This document shows, one piece after another, positions 61,262 through 64,000 of a stretch of DNA of 64,000 nucleotides. Below the pieces are notes generated by a model that was not told where the DNA came from, ran no database searches, and worked only from the letters and a program-made list of their open reading frames with translations. Source of the DNA: Saprospiraceae bacterium (GTDB taxonomy: Bacteria > Bacteroidota > Bacteroidia > Chitinophagales > Saprospiraceae); assembly GCA_021604865.1 (NCBI GenBank), contig BQJU01000035.1, forward strand, positions 1-64,000, in the 5' to 3' direction. Within the stretch, counting starts at the first letter, position 1, and every line of letters starts with the position of its first letter. The translations under genes and the position numbers were made by a program.

Positions 61262-62377
61262 TTAGATAATCGTACTGGTCTGCTCCCTCATCTTGGATTC
61301 GCTAAAGCGAAAACTTTTGGGATCAGCTACCTGTAAAGCAATCAGGTCACCAATTTCAGCACAACCATAAGGGAACTGCGGGTTTAATTCCGGGGTTCCG
61401 AAGCCCTTTTCCAAGATAAATTGTACGGCGTCACGGATAGCTTGTGCTTCTTCCGTGAGGGCTAATGAATCCAACATCATTGCTGCGGATAAAATGGCTG
61501 CCATAGGGTTGGCAATATTTTTTCCTACTCCTTCCGGATACGAGCCGTGGATGGGTTCAAACATGGAAGTGAGTAATCCGATAGATGCTGATGGCAATAA
61601 GCCCATTGAGCCTGCAATTACGCTGGCTTCATCAGAGAGGATATCTCCAAACATATTGGAGGTCAACATGACATCAAACTGAGTCGGATTTTGGATGAGT
61701 TGCATGGCTGCATTGTCTACAAACATGAAGTTCAACTCGATATCTGCATAATTTTTGTGCATTTTTGAGACTGTATCTCGCCACAGCCGGGAAGTTTCCA
61801 TCACATTAGCCTTATCTACCAGGGTCACTTTTTTGCGACGTTTGCCGGCATAGTCGAAAGCCAGATGTGCAATGCGTTCTATTTCATGCACGTGGTAGGT
61901 ACAGGTGTCAAAGGCAGTTTTTCCGTCTTCACTGCGTCCTTTTTCTCCAAAATAAATGCCGCCGGTCAATTCCCGGAGAATGATAAAGTCGGCCCCTTTA
62001 ATGCGCTCTTCCTTTAATGGAGAAAGGTGCAATAAATTGGCATAGGTCGTTACCGGCCGGATATTGGCATATAGCCCCAGAGACTTTCTTAAGGCCAACA
62101 AGCCCTGCTCAGGCCTTACTTTAGCATTGGGGTCATTGTCATATTTGGGATGGCCTATGGCTCCAAACAGGATGGCATCCGCATTTTTGCAGGCATCTAG
62201 TGTTACATCAGGAAGCGGTGTGCCAAAATGGTCAATCGCAATGGCGCCCACATCCGCATAACAGTATTCAAAATAATGGCCAAAGCGATCAGCAGTAGCA
62301 TTTAATACTTTTACAGCTTGGCGGATCACTTCGGGGCCAATGCCGTCACCTGGTAGCAAGGCAATTTTCTTTTTCAT
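61262..62377 (-). CDS. leuB: 3-isopropylmalate dehydrogenase
   Basis: The 371-residue enzyme oxidatively decarboxylates 3-isopropylmalate in leucine synthesis. It shows the family start IALLPGDGIGPEV, the catalytic RELTGGIYFGEKG segment with Arg/Tyr, VDKANVMETSRLWRD with the active-site Lys, and the metal/NAD site DVMLTSNMFGDILSDEAS. FEPIHGSYPEG follows. It is the last gene of the leuC-leuD-leuB minus-strand operon and is followed by a terminator. Confidence 0.97.
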   Translation of the reverse strand: MKKKIALLPGDGIGPEVIRQAVKVLNATADRFGHYFEYCYADVGAIAIDHFGTPLPDVTLDACKNADAILFGAIGHPKYDNDPNAKVRPEQGLLALRKSLGLYANIRPVTTYANLLHLSPLKEERIKGADFIILRELTGGIYFGEKGRSEDGKTAFDTCTYHVHEIERIAHLAFDYAGKRRKKVTLVDKANVMETSRLWRDTVSKMHKNYADIELNFMFVDNAAMQLIQNPTQFDVMLTSNMFGDILSDEASVIAGSMGLLPSASIGLLTSMFEPIHGSYPEGVGKNIANPMAAILSAAMMLDSLALTEEAQAIRDAVQFILEKGFGTPELNPQFPYGCAEIGDLIALQVADPKSFRFSESKMREQTSTII

Positions 62378-62411
62378 AGGATTTTTACAATTTGAGTTAA
62401 CATGTTCGGAA

Positions 62412-63005
62412 TTATGGGATCAATTGTTTGGCTTCAAATTCTTCGATTTCATCACGGATACTCAACAGATAATCGATATCATCATAGCCATTAATCATAC
62501 ACATCTTTTTGTAGGGATCAATGGCAAAGGAGGCCGTATCTCCGCTGGCAACGATACTAAAGGTCTGGGCCTCCAGATCGACTTTGAATTGTGCTTTTGG
62601 ATTGGCTTCAATTGCCTGAAAAATCTTATCCAGAAATTCCCCGGATACTTGAACGGGTAATAGGCCATTATTAATTGCATTACTTCGAAAAATATCTGCA
62701 AAAAAACTGGATACGACCACCCGGAAACCATAATCATGCAGTGCCCAGGCAGCATGCTCCCGACTGGAACCACAGCCAAAGTTTTTACCGGCCACCAGAA
62801 TTTCTCCTGCATAGATCGGGTTGTTGAGCACAAAATCCTCTTTTGCACTGTCACCGGAATGGTAACGCCAATCCCGAAACAAATTGTCTCCAAAACCTTC
62901 CCGTGTGGTTGCTTTAAGAAACCTCGCTGGAATAATCTGATCGGTGTCTACCTCCTCAATGGGTAACGGGACTGCCGATGATTTGATGGTATTAAATTTT
63001 TCCAA
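62412..63005 (-). CDS. leuD: 3-isopropylmalate dehydratase small subunit
   Basis: The 197-residue subunit pairs with LeuC to convert 2- to 3-isopropylmalate. Family motifs are [15 protein letters not shown] near the N-terminus, [16 protein letters not shown] at the active site, and [17 protein letters not shown]. It lies 54 bases after leuC and 34 bases before leuB in the operon. Confidence 0.97.
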   Translation of the reverse strand: MEKFNTIKSSAVPLPIEEVDTDQIIPARFLKATTREGFGDNLFRDWRYHSGDSAKEDFVLNNPIYAGEILVAGKNFGCGSSREHAAWALHDYGFRVVVSSFFADIFRSNAINNGLLPVQVSGEFLDKIFQAIEANPKAQFKVDLEAQTFSIVASGDTASFAIDPYKKMCMINGYDDIDYLLSIRDEIEEFEAKQLIP

Positions 63006-63059
63006 AATACTTATTGTTCGTGTTGATGATTACGTAATTGGTGTTGTGCCAAGTCGGCT

Positions 63060-64000
63060 CTATTGCTCATTTCTAACATCCACAATCTTTCCCGCAATAG
63101 CGGTGGCTGCGGCCATAAGCGGGCTGGCCAGTATGGTCCTTGCTCCGGGGCCCTGTCGGCCTTCGAAATTCCGATTTGAAGTAGACACACAATAGGCTCC
63201 TTTAGGGATTTTATCTTCGTTCATACCTAGACAAGCAGAGCAACCGGGCTCTCTAAAATCAAAACCTGCCTCGATGAATACCTTGTCTAGACCTTCTGCG
63301 CGGGCTTGTGTGATGACCTGTTGTGATCCAGGAACAATCATCGCATTAACATTCCCGGCTTTTTGTTTGCCTTTCACATATTCAGCTACCATGCGCAGGT
63401 CTTCGATTCGGGAATTGGTGCAACTACCGATGAAAACATAGTCAATGGGTTTGTTCAGCAAAGATTCTCCACCTTCAAAACCCATATATGCCAATGATTT
63501 TCGAAAGGTAGCTGGATTGTCGGCACTATCAGGAGTTGGAATGTGCTCGCTGATCTTAATACCCATACCCGGATTGGTGCCATAAGTGAGCATCGGTTCA
63601 ATATCGGCTGCATTGAAGACATATTCCTGATCAAAGGAGGCATCTTCATCAGTGTACAACGTTTGCCAATAGGCTACTGCCTGATCAAAGGCATCACCTT
63701 TTGGGGCAAATTCCCGTCCGCGTAGATAGTTGAAGGTGGTTTCGTCGGGGGCAATTAATCCGCCACGGGCACCCATTTCAATACTCATATTGCAGATGGT
63801 CATACGTGCCTCCATCGATAGCGAGCGGATTGCAGAGCCAGCATATTCTACAAAATATCCGGTACCACCACTAGCGGTGAGCTTTGAAATGATGTAGAGG
63901 ATAATATCTTTTGAAACTACGCCCGGTTGAAGCGTACCATCTACTGTAATGCGCATGCGTTTCGGTTTGTTTTGCAGTAGGCATTGGGTGGCAAAAACTT
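63060..64000 (-). CDS. leuC: 3-isopropylmalate dehydratase large subunit, C-terminal part (cut by window edge)
   Basis: The frame is open to the window end, reading back through [21 protein letters not shown], so the N-terminal part with the first iron-sulfur cysteine is not fully seen. The visible 313 residues contain [15 protein letters not shown] and [17 protein letters not shown], which supply the [4Fe-4S] cysteine ligands, and the aconitase fold end [20 protein letters not shown]. An internal ATG at 63956 is not the true start. leuA and the operon promoter are outside the window. Confidence 0.97.
   Translation of the reverse strand, partial: VFATQCLLQNKPKRMRITVDGTLQPGVVSKDIILYIISKLTASGGTGYFVEYAGSAIRSLSMEARMTICNMSIEMGARGGLIAPDETTFNYLRGREFAPKGDAFDQAVAYWQTLYTDEDASFDQEYVFNAADIEPMLTYGTNPGMGIKISEHIPTPDSADNPATFRKSLAYMGFEGGESLLNKPIDYVFIGSCTNSRIEDLRMVAEYVKGKQKAGNVNAMIVPGSQQVITQARAEGLDKVFIEAGFDFREPGCSACLGMNEDKIPKGAYCVSTSNRNFEGRQGPGARTILASPLMAAATAIAGKIVDVRNEQ

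Overview
The window looks like a chromosomal segment of a Bacteroidota bacterium. The signs are two secreted proteins with type IX secretion (T9SS) C-terminal sorting domains, a TPR/PD40 envelope protein of PorE-like layout, promoter boxes of the TAnnTTTG type, a beta-propeller NarL-type sensor kinase, a NagB fused to a PIG-L domain, a futalosine-pathway gene (mqnD), and AT-rich spacers. Gene content resembles Saprospiria-type environmental genomes, but that placement is inference and was not tested. There are no rRNA genes, CRISPR arrays or prophage. The only recognisable mobile DNA is the end of an IS3-family element at the left edge.

Layout. 1-2276: IS3 end, an orphan terminator, tRNA-Arg(CCU), an intergenic hairpin repeat and a secreted DUF4350-like protein. 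2277-16037, mostly plus strand: MmcQ/YjbR protein, FAD oxidoreductase, a 2040-residue alpha-2-macroglobulin with intact thioester motif, a DUF697/SHOCT membrane protein, a DUF481 outer-membrane protein, two M20 peptidases and a lipoprotein GDPD. 16047-22612, minus strand: RecQ with HRDC, a structured spacer, then a propeller histidine kinase and its LuxR-type regulator. 22912-24665: FabH-like KAS III and a secreted DUF6794 protein. 24751-33314: an amino-sugar (chitin/GlcNAc) catabolic locus with a divergent LacI regulator, ROK kinase, NagB-PIG-L, GH20 hexosaminidase and SSS symporter; two tandem palindromic operators lie in the LacI/ROK spacer.

33315-40126 is the most accessory-looking part. 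It holds direct and inverted repeats, orphan terminators, a small basic protein, and an AT-rich minus-strand island in which two paralogous T9SS-secreted proteins flank an all-helical protein and an Imm26-like protein. 40127-48698: MFS sugar porter, lipoprotein serine hydrolase, cupin, class V aminotransferase-fold enzyme, a TPR-PD40-SPOR envelope protein and alanine dehydrogenase. 48868-57814: YncE/phosphoesterase lipoprotein, DbpA-like helicase, MqnD, RluA-type pseudouridine synthase, a LytS/LytTR two-component pair, an NTF2-like protein and a DUF2141 protein. 57890-64000, minus strand: a glycosyltransferase translationally coupled to a second, shorter RecQ, and the leucine genes leuC (cut by the window end), leuD and leuB with a terminator.

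No complete unknown system could be proved from sequence alone. The best leads are the T9SS/Imm26-like island (34.9-39.7 kb), two candidate small structured RNAs (18.24-18.35 kb and 39.89-39.98 kb), a G-rich direct-repeat/palindrome site near the propeller kinase, a dispersed CCTCCAAACATGC intergenic repeat family, and the PorE-like protein whose usual OmpA end is replaced by two SPOR domains.
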